A DNA stretch of 64,000 nt from positions 88,381,563 through 88,445,562 of the forward strand of contig CAMTDV010000023.1 of assembly GCA_947069175.1 (NCBI GenBank), in the 5' to 3' direction. Under the pieces are notes generated by a model. It was not told where the DNA came from. It did no database searches and saw nothing but the letters and a program-made list of their open reading frames with translations. This stretch comes from Scalesia atractyloides. Taxonomy: Eukaryota > Streptophyta > Magnoliopsida > Asterales > Asteraceae. A program made the position numbers and the translations under genes. The first letter of the stretch is position 1; each line of letters starts with the position of its first letter. Below, in pieces: positions 10,187 to 20,569 of this stretch.

Positions 10187-11602
10187 ATGTCGGCTAGGCA
10201 GCTACGTGGAGGACGAAAGTCAGGAAGGTCAAACGAACGCTTGGCCACTCAAATTGCAAAACAAATGGCCGCGGTGCTTCCTGATATTGTAATTCAAGTC
10301 CAGCAAGCTCTCACCGCGAATCCTGTCAACCCACCCAATCAAGAGGATCAAAACATCGACAACCCTCCCTCCAAGAAGTGCTCCTACAAACACTTCAAGT
10401 CTTGCGATCCCCCAAAGTATGAAGGGACCGAAGGTGTCACCGCTCTCCTCCACTGGTTTGAGGAAATGGAAAACACCTTCCTAAATTACGATTGTCCCGA
10501 GGATCGCAAGGTACGTTACGCAACCGGGAGATTATTTGGGGTAGCCCTGACCTGGTGGAACACCGAGAAGGGTAAGAGAGGAGTTGAAGACGCGATGGCC
10601 TTAACCTGGGAAGAGTTAAGGGAAATGATGACAAAACGCTTCTGCCCAAGAAGCGAACTCAAGAAGTTGGAAGACGAATTCCACTCGCTGAAGCAAAAGG
10701 AAGGGGACCATACTTCCTACAACAAAAGATTTCTTGAGCTGAACCAGATGGTTCCTAACTTGTTCACCCCAGTATACCGCTTGGTTGAACACTATATTCG
10801 AGGCCTCCCCTCGAAGATTCAAGACTCAGTCCTCAGCACTTTGCCTGCAACTCTCGTAGCTGCTATGGAATTAGCCACCGAACTTACCGAGAACCGCATC
10901 AGAAACGGTAAATTCAAAGAGGAGAAAAAGAAAGCCCCCGTTGAGGGCCAAACTTCCAACCATTCCACCTCCTCCTCAAAATTTTCAAACAAGAGGAAAC
11001 GAAATACCAGAAACTTTGCTGTCACCCAAACCAATTTCCCTATCCCTGCTGCACCCATCACTCAAGTTGCCCCTTCACCCGCACCATACAAAAGGCCATA
11101 CTCCGGCCCCTACCCAAAATGCACCCGTTGCCAATACCATCACTCCCCCGAACACCCCTGTCAATATTGCACCGGCTGTGGCCGTGCAGGTCACACCATC
11201 CAAACCTGCCGCTCACTACATCGAATGAACCGCAACCAACCCACAACCCAAACCCACCATCAAATAATGGGTCAAGCCCAACAACCCCTACTACCTCCAC
11301 CTACACAACATACGGCCCAAACCTACTACCAACCCAACTACCCCATGATGCAACCCATGCGGGCTTGCTACAATTGTGGAGACCCAAACCACTTTAGAAA
11401 CACTTGTCCACGCTTGGTGAACATCATACATGCTCAAGCTCAAGCAAATCCGGTGAACCAAGCTAACCAAGCTCCTCCACCTGCTAGAGGAAGAGCATTT
11501 AACATCAACGCCAACCAAGCTAGGGCCGATAACAACGTGGTTAACGGTACGTTTCTCATCAATGGTAGTTATGCATCCGTGTTATTTGATACTCGCGGAT
11601 AA
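10187..11602 (+). CDS. Gag polyprotein of element A
   Basis: This is the structural protein that packages the retrotransposon RNA. The start MSARQLRGGRKSGR follows the leader. Residues of about 85-235 form the plant retrotransposon gag domain (WFEEMENTF, LTWWNTEKGKRG, KRFCPRSELKKLEDEF, YNKRFLELNQMVPNL). After a basic, Pro-rich linker come two CCHC zinc knuckles, CTGCGRAGHTIQTC (about residue 327) and CYNCGDPNHFRNTC (about residue 393), preceded by a further Cys/His-rich stretch. The frame ends at the protease active site (VLFDT), where about two bases are missing, so Gag and Pol are probably one polyprotein in the intact family. The same gag is found, reversed, in element B. Confidence 0.92.
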   Translation: MSARQLRGGRKSGRSNERLATQIAKQMAAVLPDIVIQVQQALTANPVNPPNQEDQNIDNPPSKKCSYKHFKSCDPPKYEGTEGVTALLHWFEEMENTFLNYDCPEDRKVRYATGRLFGVALTWWNTEKGKRGVEDAMALTWEELREMMTKRFCPRSELKKLEDEFHSLKQKEGDHTSYNKRFLELNQMVPNLFTPVYRLVEHYIRGLPSKIQDSVLSTLPATLVAAMELATELTENRIRNGKFKEEKKKAPVEGQTSNHSTSSSKFSNKRKRNTRNFAVTQTNFPIPAAPITQVAPSPAPYKRPYSGPYPKCTRCQYHHSPEHPCQYCTGCGRAGHTIQTCRSLHRMNRNQPTTQTHHQIMGQAQQPLLPPPTQHTAQTYYQPNYPMMQPMRACYNCGDPNHFRNTCPRLVNIIHAQAQANPVNQANQAPPPARGRAFNINANQARADNNVVNGTFLINGSYASVLFDTRG

Positions 11603-12158
11603 GAGTTTTGTGTCCTTAGAATTCGAACCCATCCTTAACCAAACTCGTGATAAACTTATGGGATCCATAACGGTAGAAGTTGCTGACGGAAAACCGGTCT
11701 CATTAAATTCCATTATCCGAAACTGTACTCTTACTCTAAACGATCACGATTTTCCTGTTGATCTCATTCCTATGAAGTTGGGAAGTTTTGACATTATAAT
11801 CGGCATGGACTGGCTCAGCCAACATCATGCTGAAGTGGTATGCCACGAAAAGTTCATTCGCATTCCTCTTGCAGACGGTCAAACCCTACGAATCTTTGGA
11901 GAAACCCCTTCGAAAGGACTCAAACTGATGTCCTGTCTTCAAGCCCGAAAATATCTCCGCAAAAATTATGTAGCATTTCTAACCCACGTTGTCAAGAAGG
12001 GAAATAAGGAGAAGAAACTCGAAGACATACCTGTAGTGAAAGAATTCCCGCAAGTCTTCCCCGATGCATCTCAGGACTTCCTCCCAAGTGAGAAGTCGAA
12101 TTCCGCATTGATCTTATACCGGGCGCTACGCCCGTCGCGAAATCTCCTTATAGGTTAG
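11562..12158 (+). pseudogene. Aspartic protease and start of RT linker of element A, frameshifted
   Basis: The retropepsin-like protease follows Gag. Its Asp-Thr-Gly region at about 11587-11600 is broken by the small deletion that closes the gag frame. The second half is clear: DIIIGMDWLSQHHAEVVC, then the linker VVKEFPQVFPD that leads to RT. A single-base deletion near 12091 throws the frame off and it stops at 12158. With that exception the downstream RT follows in the expected place. Confidence 0.8.
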
Positions 12159-13380
12159 CCCCATCCGAAATGCAAGAGCTAGCCAGTCAATTACAAGAAC
12201 TGACCGACAAAGGATTCATACGTCCTAGCTCATCGCCTTGGGGTGCACCTGTTCTGTTTGTGAAGAAGAAAGATGGAACGTTTCGCATGTGTATCGATTA
12301 CAGAGAACTCAACAAATTAACGGTCAAGAACCGTTATCCATTACCTCGTATCGATGATCTTCTAGACCAACTCCAGGGTGCCACTTGTTTTTCAAAGATC
12401 GACCTTCTTTCTGGCTATCATCAACTCAGAGTACATGAAGAAGACGTCCAAAGACCGCCTTCCGAACTCGCTATGGTCACTATGAATTCATGGTCATGCC
12501 CTTTGGTCTAACCAACGCTCCAGCCGTCTTCATGGATCTAATGAACAGAGTTTGCAAACCCTATCTCGATCGCTTTGTTATAGTCTTCATCGACGATATT
12601 CTCATTTACTCAAAGTCCAAAACTGATCATGAACGGCACCTACGACTCATCCTCACGCTCTTAAGAACCGAAAAGCTCTACGCTAAATTCTCCAAATGCG
12701 AATTCTGGTTAAAAGAGGTACAATTCCTTGGACATGTCGTCAATTACAAGGGAATACATGTCGACCCCTCAAAGATCAAAGTAGTACAAGAATGGCAAGC
12801 GCCACGTACACCAACCAAAGTAAGATCTTTCCTTGGTTTGGCTGGTTACTACCGCCGTTTCATATCAAATTTCTCTCGTATCGCTGTACCACTCACGGCT
12901 TTGACACATAAAGGAAAACCCTTCATATGGGGACCTAAACAAGAAGAATCCTTCCAAACCCTTAAGCAAAAGCTTTGTGACGCACCTATCCTCACACTCC
13001 CCGAAGGTTGCGATGACTTTGTAGTTTATTGCGACGCATCAGGGCAGGGACTAGGCTGTGTATTAATGCAAAGGGGAAAAGTGATAGCCTATGCTTCTAG
13101 GCAGCTCATAACTCATGAGAAGAACTACACTACCCACGACCTAGAACTTGGAGCCATTGTGTTCGCTCTTATGATATGGAGACATTACCTCTATGGTACC
13201 AAGTGTGAAATTTACACTGACCACAAGAGCCTCTAACATATCTTTAATCAAAAGGAGTTGAATATGAGGCAACGAAGATGGGTCGAACTTCTTAATGACT
13301 ACGACTGTGAAATTCGGTATCATCCTGGCAAAGCAAATGTGGCGGCCGATGCACTCAGTCGAAAGGGTTATGCGAACTCC
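12120..13380 (+). pseudogene. Reverse transcriptase-RNase H of element A
   Basis: RT fingers and palm are in two frames. 12170-12450 carries SPWGAPVLFVKKKDGTFRMC and KIDLLSGYHQLRV; 12490-13236 carries FGLTNAPAVFMDLMNR, the active site FIDDILIYSKS (about 12583-12610) and FLGLAGYYRRFI. RNase H follows with VYCDASGQGLGC and YASRQL, then the DHKSL motif. Breaks: one C missing from a run at about 12451, and a TAA at 13234-13236 within DHKSL. The frame then reopens at 13258 without loss. Catalytic residues are conserved, so the enzyme domain is young but interrupted. Confidence 0.88.
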
Positions 13381-14701
13381 ATTCGTCTTCTATGTTCGCA
13401 AATCATAACCAACATTAAAGATCAAATCCGAGAAGCTCAACATGTTTCCATAACAGAATACGACATACGAAATGAGTTATCTTGTGGAGCAGAACTTAAA
13501 CTCGAAACAAAATCTGACGGCATTCTGTATTATCTAGATCGCATATGGATTCCCGATCACAATAACCTTCGCGATACCCTTATGAAAGAGGCGCACAAAA
13601 CACGATACTCTGTACACCCAGGAGCCGACAAGATGTATCAAGACCTTCGATACACCTACTGGTGGCCTGGCATGAAAAAGGATATTGCTGTTTTTGTTTC
13701 CAAGTGCCTTACCAGTTCTAAAGTGAAAGCTGAACATCAAAGACCCTCAGGACTTCTAGTCCAACCTGAAATACCTGTATGGAAGTGGGAAAACATAACC
13801 ATGGACTTCATTACCGGGTTACCTCGCACTTCTGGTGGGTATGACACTATATGAGTAATCATTGATCGTCTTACAAAATCAGCTCACTTCATTCCGATTC
13901 GCGAGGACTTAAAAAATGAGAAACTAGCTCGTATCTACATCAGCAAAATCATAAGCCGTCATGGTGTACCGTTAAGCATTATCTCAGATCGTGATGGTCG
14001 TTTCACTTTACGAACATGGCAAGCTGTACAAGCCGCTTTGGGTACACGATTAGACCTCAGTACCGCTTATCATCCCCAAACTGATGGACAATCTGAACGC
14101 ACCATTCAAACTCTTGAAGACATGCTTCGAGCATGTGTCATAGACTTCAAAGGGAATTGGGACGCTCACTTACCATTAGTTGAATTTTCGTACAACAACA
14201 GCTATCATTCAAGTATCGACATGGCACCTTTCGAAGCGTTATATGGTCGTAAGTGCCGATCACCAATATGTTGGCACGAAATTGGAGAAGCTCAAATCAC
14301 CGGTCCAGAATTAATACAAGAAACAACAGACAAGATTCATCAAATCCGAAACAACCTTCTAGCGGCACAAAGTCGTCAAAAGAGCTATGCAGACAAGCGA
14401 CGAAAGCCCTTGGAATTTAACATTGGTGACCAAGTACTTTTAAAAGTATCGCGTGGAAGGGAGTAGTTCGTTTTGGCCAAAAAGGCAAGCTAGCACCACG
14501 CTACGTAGGTCCTTTCAAGATACTCGAAAGAGTAGGACCTGTAGCATACAAGCTTGACCTACCAGAGGAACTCAACAGAATTCATCCCACATTCCACGCA
14601 TCGAACTTGAAGAAGTGCCTTGCCGATGAAAATCTCCATATTCCTCTAGAAGACATTCAAGTCGATGAATCTATGCATTTCATTGAAAGACCAGTAGAAA
14701 T
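13258..14701 (+). pseudogene. Integrase of element A
   Basis: The linker QRRWVELLNDYDCEIRYHPG leads to the integrase. The zinc-binding region has HPGADKMY and YWWPGMKK, but the second cysteine of the CxxC pair reads Ser (KCLTSSKVK). The core has WENITMDFITGLP (first Asp), ISDRDGRFT (second Asp) and HPQTDGQSERTIQT (Glu region). TGG to TGA at about 13852 gives a nonsense codon just after the first core strand. A missing C at about 14448 shifts the frame in KVSPWKG. The C-terminal domain (RYVGPFKILERVGPVAYKL) follows in the new frame and is then cut at 14701 by a solo LTR. Confidence 0.88.
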
Positions 14702-14886
14702 TGTAACATTTGTCAAAAACGGGTTTTCCAAACCCGCTCCGTTTGTAATCGAATATCAAGTTATAAATGTTTTGTTGCGTATTTATGTCCATTTTAATTT
14801 TTAATGATGCATAATTAATAAACAAACTAGAATATAAAAGTTATATTTGATAAAAAGTAAAAATAAAATAATTAAAAAGAAAATTA

Positions 14887-14967
14887 GGCTGCCGGGACTC
14901 GAACCCGGGTCAGCCAGGTTTAAGTTCAAAGACTTATCACACACACACATAACCACTCCGCCACTTG
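14887..14967 (-). other. tRNA-like module, antisense, in nested solo LTR
   Basis: The A-box-like TGGCGGAGTGG (minus strand, 14953-14963) and B-box-like GGTTCGAGTCC fit the Pol III consensus, with a paired T-arm. It is in the same place and orientation as the modules at 6939-7017 and 17720-17797. Confidence 0.72.
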
Positions 14968-15772
14968 TTGTTTTCTGTAAATGCCACATAAATCAATCCG
15001 GTTACGCCAACTGTAACCGAAATCGGTCACCAAACGTCCAAAGACGTTTGATTGATCGTGGTTTACTGAGTTTAACCGATACACCGACACCTCCAATCAA
15101 TTTAGCTTTGAATGGACTTGAATTCATGAGTGGATCGGTTTTAATAACCGAAAACTTTCAATTCCTGAATTACTTCAATCATTGTCCCCTCTCGCGACTC
15201 AAACACACTCTGCAAACCTTCAATTGCATTTTCGCACAATTTTCAGTTCGCCGGAGAAGCTATTTGAACTCGCCGGACTTTCGCCGGAAAACCGTGTTTT
15301 CCACCAAATCAGTGAGTCTCTAAATTCTTTCGTTGTCTATCAGTTGTTAAGCTGTTACTAACTCAAACCCTTCAATCGGAATCAATTTCAGACGACGATA
15401 TCGGATAACTCACTCTCGCCGGAAAACTTTTGAAAATTCTTATCTTCCGCTGTGAAACGGTATAGCCATTCAAACCTTCTGATAACTCTTGTTTACTACT
15501 CCAATTCCTCAGTTAGCTACTCAAAACTGTTAATTTGTTAATTCAGTCGAAGTTCATAAAAACAGAGCCGACGACTTGCCGGAATTCTGAGATAAATCAT
15601 TCTCCGGTATGTTTACTTCTAAACATCGTCTCTGCCATTTCATTTTAATCTTTTGAATGTTTGTCAATCAAATTAAACAAGAAACAATAGAGTAATCGTA
15701 GGCTGTAATTCGGTAACGAAGAAGACGAAGTTAGGTTGATTATAAGTTTATTATAATTTGGATATTATCTCG

Positions 15773-16190
15773 GGTTAGACACACAGTCCAGCGGTGGACT
15801 GTGTGCACATACATATCACACGCCGCGAGTTCGATTCTTGATACACACACCCTCTCTGTAATAAAGATGTTTTATTTTTCTAACTGAACCGGATTAACTT
15901 ACGTTAGATGTTAAGTATAATAAAAATCTGTATATTAACCAAGTTAGACACACAGTCCAGCGGTGGACTGTGTGTAACATTAAGTCACAGGTGCCGGGTT
16001 CGAGACCTGTTGACGGCACCGGTTTGATAATTAAAATCCTTTTTAAAAATAAATGAATTTTGAATAAACTGAATTAGTATATAAATATAATTAAAAACAG
16101 GATTATTTCGGGTTAGACACGTAGCTCAGTTGGTAGAGCTGCGTGCACGCGTACGGGAGGTCTTGGGTTCGAGTCCTGCCCGGCGCATAC
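15773..16190 (+). other. Triplet array of tRNA-like modules in nested solo LTR
   Basis: Module starts are at 15773, 15942 and 16111, which are 169 and 169 bp apart. The first two have the perfect CACACAGTCCA hairpin with GCGG loop; the third has TAGCTCAGTTGG and GGTTCGAGTCC (a perfect B box). Spacers have diverged from those of element A by substitutions and indels, yet the spacing is unchanged. Confidence 0.78.
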
Positions 16191-17339
16191 ATTTACACAA
16201 TAAAATCGGTCAAACAGTCAAACAGTCAATGGTCAATGGTCAATGCAAAAGTCAACATTTTTTTATATATTTTTATTTATTTAATTTAATTCAAAAATCA
16301 ATTAAAAATACTTAAAAATAATGTTTTTAAAGATAGGAAATAGCCTTAAACTCAAAAAAATATATCTAAAAATCTTAATAAAATCCACTCATTAACTATA
16401 CCTTCCGTTATTATTTAGGTTAGTTAATCCTCATTGTTCAATCCTTCAAACTCGTGCGCATCTCATCATCTCCAACCAAACGCACCCAATGTGAGTGAAT
16501 CTCTACAAATTCCCCGTTTTAATCACGTTTTTGGGGTGTATCATGTGTCTTACCATTTATTATATTTAAATCATTGTGCATACATCATATCATGAACAAA
16601 TGTGTATTCAGCTTGTATCAACTGTTGTGTGGTTATTGTTTAGATTAAATTTATTATTTTCAGTACATGCAATTTCATAGGCCGCCGCTCCCCATTACAT
16701 TATGAGCGTTGAGCAGTTCCCCATTACATTATGAGCGTGAACCTGGCGTGCCAACATACGATCGGCTCCGTTTGATTGAGCCTTGATCGCACAGACATTT
16801 ATCATTTTCAGTACATACATTTATCATAGGCCGTCCGTTCCCCATTACATTATGAGCGTGAACGTGACGTTGCCAACATATACAGTTTCATTCATGTTAT
16901 ATATTCATGCAAGTTCATGTGTTATTGTATGTTATTGTTTGTGGATTGTTATTGCTATTGTTTGATTATTTACATTTGCTCACATATGACTATTGCACAA
17001 TTTTTCCTTGATAAAAATAACAAGAAATCAATAATAAATGTTTTAACTAACAAGGTTCACTCGCCAACTTATGTTGACCCAAAAACCCCCATTTTTACAC
17101 ATGATACAGGTGAACCAGCTGCAGCAAGAAACACATAGGATTGGCTTAGAAGAATAAACTGGTTTAGAGCTTGGATTGTTTAGTTGGTTATTTTTCTTTG
17201 TATTTGTATGGACATGTTTGGATTATTGAGGATGTAATTTTGACTTTAATAAATATGAAACATATTAGTAAATATCATGAGCTTTGGTGATAACCCAATT
17301 ATGCCCCGACTCTTATTCCGCTGCGGGTCGGTGTTGACA

Positions 17340-17498
17340 GAAATTATGGACTTCGGAGAAAAACGTTTAAGACGAAACCGCATTCCAATTGTCAGGGTAC
17401 GCTGGGAGTCGAAACGAGGACCTGAGTTTACTTGGGAACGTGAAGACTCAATGCGCGAGAAATACCCACATCTATTTCCTGTAACTACTACTACTTAA
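17340..17498 (+). CDS. Chromodomain-like C-terminus of element A integrase
   Basis: After the nested LTR the frame MDFGEKRLRRNRIPIVRVRW continues to FTWEREDSMREKYPHLFP and a stop at 17498. The pattern (basic strand, VRVRW strand, TWERED helix, YPHLF) is that of the chromodomain-type tail of plant chromoviruses, which in that family guides integration toward marked chromatin. The nested LTR supplies an upstream ATG in frame (17277), so a short LTR-chromodomain fusion ORF exists, but I see no evidence it is used. A polypurine tract AAAAGTAGGGGA (about 17518-17529) follows. Confidence 0.8.
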   Translation, partial: EIMDFGEKRLRRNRIPIVRVRWESKRGPEFTWEREDSMREKYPHLFPVTTTT

Positions 17499-17719
17499 AT
17501 TTCGGGACGAAATTTCTAAAAGTAGGGGATACTGTAACATCCGTCGAAAAACGGGTTTTCAAAACCCGCTTCGTTTATTAACCGAACAATCAATTTTAAA
17601 CTTTTGTTGTTTATTTATGACTTATTTTAATTTTAAACGATACATAATTAATAAACAAATTAGAAGTTATAAATTATAATTGTTAAAAAGTAAAAATAAA
17701 TTAATTAAAAAGAAAAACC

Positions 17720-17797
17720 GGCTGCCGGGAGTCGAACCCGGGTCAGGCGGGAACCACAAAGCCTTAACTCTCACTCACCAAACCACTCCGCCACTTG
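17720..17797 (-). other. tRNA-like module, antisense, in 3' LTR of A
   Basis: Same module as at 6939-7017. The A-box-like TGGCGGAGTGG is at 17783-17793 on the minus strand and the B box is GGTTCGACTCC. A few substitutions separate it from the 5' LTR copy, none of which break the A-box or B-box consensus. Confidence 0.73.
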
Positions 17798-18641
17798 TGT
17801 TCTTTAGGAATATATCAAATCAATTAATTCAAATATCCAAACCTCGAATTCAAATCGGTCAACCGACGCGCCCAATTCGCAGTCGTCGGAAATCCCGACG
17901 ATTTCGCCGATAATTGACAGTTTCTTCTGATTTAACCGAAGAATTAACCAAACGTCGGTTATAACCGATGTCTGAACCCGCGACATCAGTCGTAACCGCC
18001 AGAGAACGGCTGACCATGAATCGAGACTGAAATCAGACCCCATGCGTCTCGATTCTTCCCTATAAATTCACCCACAAATCTCTGGTAGCCTTTTCGCTCA
18101 AAATCGCACCTTTTCTCGATGAAATTTCACTCGCCGGAAATATCCTGCCATCATCGGACTTTCGCCGGAAAACCGAGACTCACATCCACACGGTAAATAC
18201 GTCGACTCTTTCTGTTTCAATCCGTTGTTAGACTGTTACTAACACAAATCCACCATCCAGAATCAATCCCAGACGACGTTGTCAGAATTTCTGCCTTCGC
18301 CGGAAAACTTCGGAAACTTCCAGAATCACGCTGAGAGCCGGTATGATCATTCAAAATTCTGTTAGTCCTTGTTTAAGTACCTCAATTTCATAACTAAACA
18401 GAACTGTTAATTGATTCTAACAGCCGAAGTTCACAAACAGAGACGACGGACCTTTGCCGGAGTTCTGTGAAAGACACGGATCGGTACCTCCTATCCTCAA
18501 ACTCTCTCCGTTCATTACCTTTCAATTACTTATAATGTTTGATAATCGAATTAGACAGTCAAATTATCATCGTCTGTGTTCTTGAGCGAAGAAGACGAAC
18601 TCCGGTTATGTTATAAGATTAATAAAATCAGTTTATGAACG

Positions 18642-19475
18642 GGTTAGACACACAGTCCAGCGGTGGACTGTGTGCAAACAAATACATATACGTCGCGAGT
18701 TCGATTCCTGACCCAACCTTACTCTCTTGAAATAAAAATGCCTTTTTTTAACCGAATCGGGTTAACTCACAGAATCATGTTAAGTATAATAAAAACCGGA
18801 TTATTAACCAGGTTAGACACACAGTCCAGCGGTGGACTGTGTGCACGTTAACCCACAGGTCCTGGGTTCGAGACCTGTTGTCAGCACCGGTTCGATACAT
18901 TTAAAATCCTTTTTAAAAATAAATAATTTCTGGATATCTCTAAATAGTATATAAGTATAATTAAAAACAGAATTATTTCGGGTTAGACACGTAGCTCAGT
19001 TGGTAGAGCTGCGTGCACGCGTACGGGAGGTCACGGGTTCGAGTCTCACCCAGCGCACATATATAAGCGACCGGACCGGTCAACGGTCAACGGTCAACGG
19101 TCATGGTCAACGGTCAAAAGTCAACATTTTTTTTATTTATATTTATTTATTTAATTTAAAAATCAATTAAAAATACTTAAAAATAACGTTTTTAAAGTTA
19201 GAAAATAGCCTTAAACTCACAAAAATATATCTAAAAATCCTATTAAAATAGTTAATAAAATCCACATACTTACCGTACCTTTTCGTTATTAATTAGGTTA
19301 GTACCGGTTCGATACATTTAAAATCCTTTTTAAAAATAAATAATTTCTGGATAAATCTAAATAGTATATAAGTATAATTAAAAACAGAATTATTTCGGGT
19401 TAGACACGTAGCTCAGTTGGTAGAGCTGCGTGCACGCGTACGGGAGGTCACGGGTTCGAGTCTCACCCAGCGCAC
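18642..19475 (+). other. Four tRNA-like modules in 3' LTR of A
   Basis: Modules start at 18642, 18811 and 18981 (169 and 170 bp apart) with a fourth at 19398, 417 bp after the third, created by the tandem duplication. The first two have the 11-bp hairpin with a GCGG loop; the last two have TAGCTCAGTTGG and GGTTCGAGTCT. Confidence 0.78.
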
Positions 19476-20569
19476 ATATATAAGCGACTGGACCGGTCAA
19501 CGGTCATGGTCAACGGTCAAAAGTCAACATTTTTTTTATTTATATTTATTTATTTAATTTAAAAATCAATTAAAAATACTTAAAAATAACGTTTTTAAAG
19601 TTAGAAAATAGCCTTAAACTCCCAAAAATATATCCAAAAATCCTATTAAAATAGTTAATAAAATCCACATACTTACCGTACCTTTTCGTTATTAATTAGG
19701 TTAGTTATTTCTCGTCGATCAATCCTCTAAAACTCGTGCGCATTCAACATATTCAAGCAAACGCACCCAATGTGAGTGAATCTCTACCAATTCCCCGTTT
19801 TAATCACATTTTGGGGTGTATCATGTGTCACTATTTATTTATTATAATTAAACACTTGTGCATCCATCATGTTCATGATCAAATGTGTTGCCAATATATA
19901 TCAGTTGTTTGTGTGGTTGATGTTTAGATTTAATTTATCATTTTCAGTACATACATTTCATAGGCCGCCGCTCCCCATTACCTATGAGCGTGAGCTGTTC
20001 CCCATTACCTATGAGCGTGAACCAGGCGTTGCCAACATAAGATCGGCTCCGTTTGATTGAGCCTTGATCTCACATACATTAGCATAGGTCGTCCGTTCTC
20101 CATTACCTATGAGCGTGAACGGGACGTTGCCAACATATACATTGTCATTCTTATTATATATTTAAGCAAGGTGGTTTGTGACCGTTATGTTTACATACAT
20201 TTGTTTATATATGATTATTGCACAAATTTTCCTATATTAATTACAATAATGAATCAATAACAAATGTTTTTAACAAGGTTCACTCGCCAACTTTTGTTGA
20301 CCCAAAATTCCCCATTTTTACACATGATACAGGTGATCAAGTTGAAGCAAGAAAACATAAAGGGCGGCCTAGAAGAATAAACCAGTTTAGATTTTGGATT
20401 GTTTTAGTTAATTTTTCCTTTCCTTGTATTGTATGAATTTGACTTGGAACTTTGAGATGTAATTTGAATTTAATAAATATGAAACATATTAGTAAACATC
20501 ATGAGCTTTGGTGATAACCCAATTATGCCCCGACTCTTATTCTGCTGCGGGTCGGGGTGTGACAACAAA

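Larger units (their letters stand above)
14702..17339 (+). mobile_element. Solo LTR nested in the integrase tail of element A
   Basis: The 2638-bp insert runs TGTAACATTTG to GGTGTTGACA and is flanked by identical 5-bp duplications GAAAT (14697-14701 and 17340-17344). Removing it rejoins the reading PVEI-MDFGEKRL. It belongs to the same LTR group as element A: an antisense tRNA-like module at 14887-14967, a triplet array at 15773-16190, and three CATTACATTATGAGCGT repeats near 16690-16870. It has diverged clearly from A's own LTRs in sequence, so it is a different subfamily. It has no internal domain. Confidence 0.92.
6753..20564 (+). mobile_element. Element A: near-complete Ty3/gypsy (chromovirus-type) retrotransposon
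   Basis: Two similar LTRs (6753-9378 and 17533-20564) bound an internal region with PBS, gag, protease, RT, RNase H, integrase, chromodomain and polypurine tract in the Ty3/gypsy order. The element is flanked by exact 5-bp target duplications ACAAA (6748-6752 and 20565-20569). A solo LTR sits inside it (14702-17339), so A alone is about 11.2 kb. By-eye comparison of the first 500 bp of the two LTRs gives roughly 2 percent substitutions, so insertion is recent. The coding region nonetheless carries several frameshifts and two nonsense codons. It sits in the LTR shared by the flanking elements. Confidence 0.93.
17533..20564 (+). repeat. Element A 3' LTR, with internal 417-bp tandem duplication
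   Basis: It starts TGTAACATCC and ends GGGTGTGACA as in the 5' LTR, but is 3032 bp long against 2626. The excess is a tandem copy: the segment 18886-19302 (from ACCGGTTCGATACA to AATTAGGTTAG) is repeated at 19303-19719. The repeated unit contains the third tRNA-like module, so this LTR has four sense modules. The TATA box is at 18061-18068 and the antisense module at 17720-17797. Confidence 0.92.

Noticed and set aside
10229..11518. Minus- and alternate-frame ORFs across gag
   Set aside because: Shadows of the real gag frame; low-complexity readings.
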